Source: Bacteroidales bacterium (lineage in GTDB: Bacteria > Bacteroidota > Bacteroidia > Bacteroidales > UBA932). Taken from it: a stretch of 64,000 nucleotides of DNA. A program made the position numbers and the translations under genes. Of the stretch, positions 63,680-64,000 are shown piece after piece. How positions within the stretch are numbered: the stretch's first letter is position 1; each line of letters begins with the position of its first letter. The DNA is taken from contig JALCSU010000003.1 in the NCBI GenBank assembly GCA_022653735.1, positions 1 to 64,000 on the forward strand, written 5' to 3'. The notes below the pieces were generated by a model. That model was not told the DNA's origin. It saw nothing but the letters and a program-made list of their open reading frames with translations, and ran no database searches.

Positions 63680-64000
63680 TTATTCTATGATTTTCCATTC
63701 TTTCGGAGCTTTGAAATCTTTTTTCCCATAATCATATGGTAATTCAGGGTGAGAAGGAACTATTGCGTCTCCCGCTTTAATGACATCTCTAAGCCTAGAT
63801 ACTTCTTTCTTGGGATATTTCTTGCCGTCTGTTTTCTCTTCAGGGTTTGCGAGAATATCGGTGAAATAGTCATTTTCAAGTTTTAGGCGATTATTTTTAT
63901 GAGCCAAAATCATCTTATAGTGCTGGTTCACGGCAGCGCCACAGCCTAGATACATGTCTCGATCAATGCTTTTGCGTTTCCCTCTAAGCACGGAGAAAAC
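63680..64000 (-). CDS. Probable sulfatase, C-terminal end (runs off the window)
   Basis: The frame is open to the right edge; about 106 codons are visible. The VLRGKRKSIDRDMYLGCGAAV and YKMILAHKNNRLKLENDYF segments followed by NPEEKTD resemble the C-terminal subdomain of sulfatases, where the tail binds the substrate. The active site lies outside. Its stop is 5 nt before the start of the next sulfatase, indicating one operon. Confidence 0.5.
   Translation of the reverse strand, partial: VFSVLRGKRKSIDRDMYLGCGAAVNQHYKMILAHKNNRLKLENDYFTDILANPEEKTDGKKYPKKEVSRLRDVIKAGDAIVPSHPELPYDYGKKDFKAPKEWKIIE

Overview
The window reads as a chromosomal segment of a Bacteroidota bacterium, order Bacteroidales; I do not name a genus. 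The basis is four SusC/SusD-type loci (one split by a nonsense codon, one deleted internally), two ECF sigma/FecR pairs, sulfatase genes, many Cys-lipoproteins, and promoters carrying the Bacteroidetes -7 box TAnnTTTG instead of a -35/-10 pair. No rRNA, tRNA or CRISPR array was seen.

Layout. 1-3.1 kb: tail of an Rpn-family nuclease/transposase, then an exported cupin-carboxymuconolactone protein with a DUF362 lipoprotein. 3.1-15.2 kb: two divergent SusC/SusD loci. The leftward one (SusC, SusD, DUF3823) has a SusC with a large internal deletion. The rightward one (ECF sigma, FecR, SusC, SusD, endonuclease/exonuclease/phosphatase lipoprotein) has a SusC broken by a TAA codon. 15.2-18.1 kb: a gene graveyard around one intact SGNH esterase, with a SusC scrap, transposase N-termini, a stray promoter and REP-like palindromes. 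18.1-21.6 kb: an orphan SWIM-SNF2 helicase. 21.8-30.1 kb: an IS1634-family element flanked by 329-bp direct repeats, inserted in the front of a five-gene MacAB-TolC-type exporter operon; the downstream repeat rebuilds promoter and gene, so the operon looks intact. 30.1-36.2 kb: a repeat-rich leader and a third SusC/SusD pair whose DNA lacks the hexamer bias of its neighbours. 36.2-43 kb: housekeeping genes on the minus strand (ABM monooxygenase, HAD phosphatase, Wzi-like porin, M16 protease, MetX). 43.2-49.9 kb: complete sigma/FecR/SusC/SusD system. 50.1-52.1 kb: ispF and a sodium:solute symporter. 52.1-53.7 kb: a YefM/YoeB-like toxin-antitoxin pair between 32-bp direct repeats, followed by remnants including the catalytic motif of a dead C5 DNA methyltransferase. 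53.7-64 kb: nitroreductase lipoprotein, the oxidative TCA arm (aconitase, isocitrate dehydrogenase, citrate synthase), and a sulfatase/outer-membrane receptor locus running off the end.

How the genes work together. Both sigma/FecR/SusC loci have the layout of trans-envelope signalling: a SusC with an N-terminal STN domain senses ligand, FecR relays it, and the ECF sigma factor turns on its own SusC/SusD operon. One looks functional and one is decaying. The strongest non-gene signals are the 329-bp target duplication around the IS, a marked excess of GAATAT/ATATTC in backbone genes but not in several SusC/SusD or helicase genes, and the repeat-flanked toxin-antitoxin/methyltransferase scar. 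I found no clear new multi-gene system; these three are the best leads.
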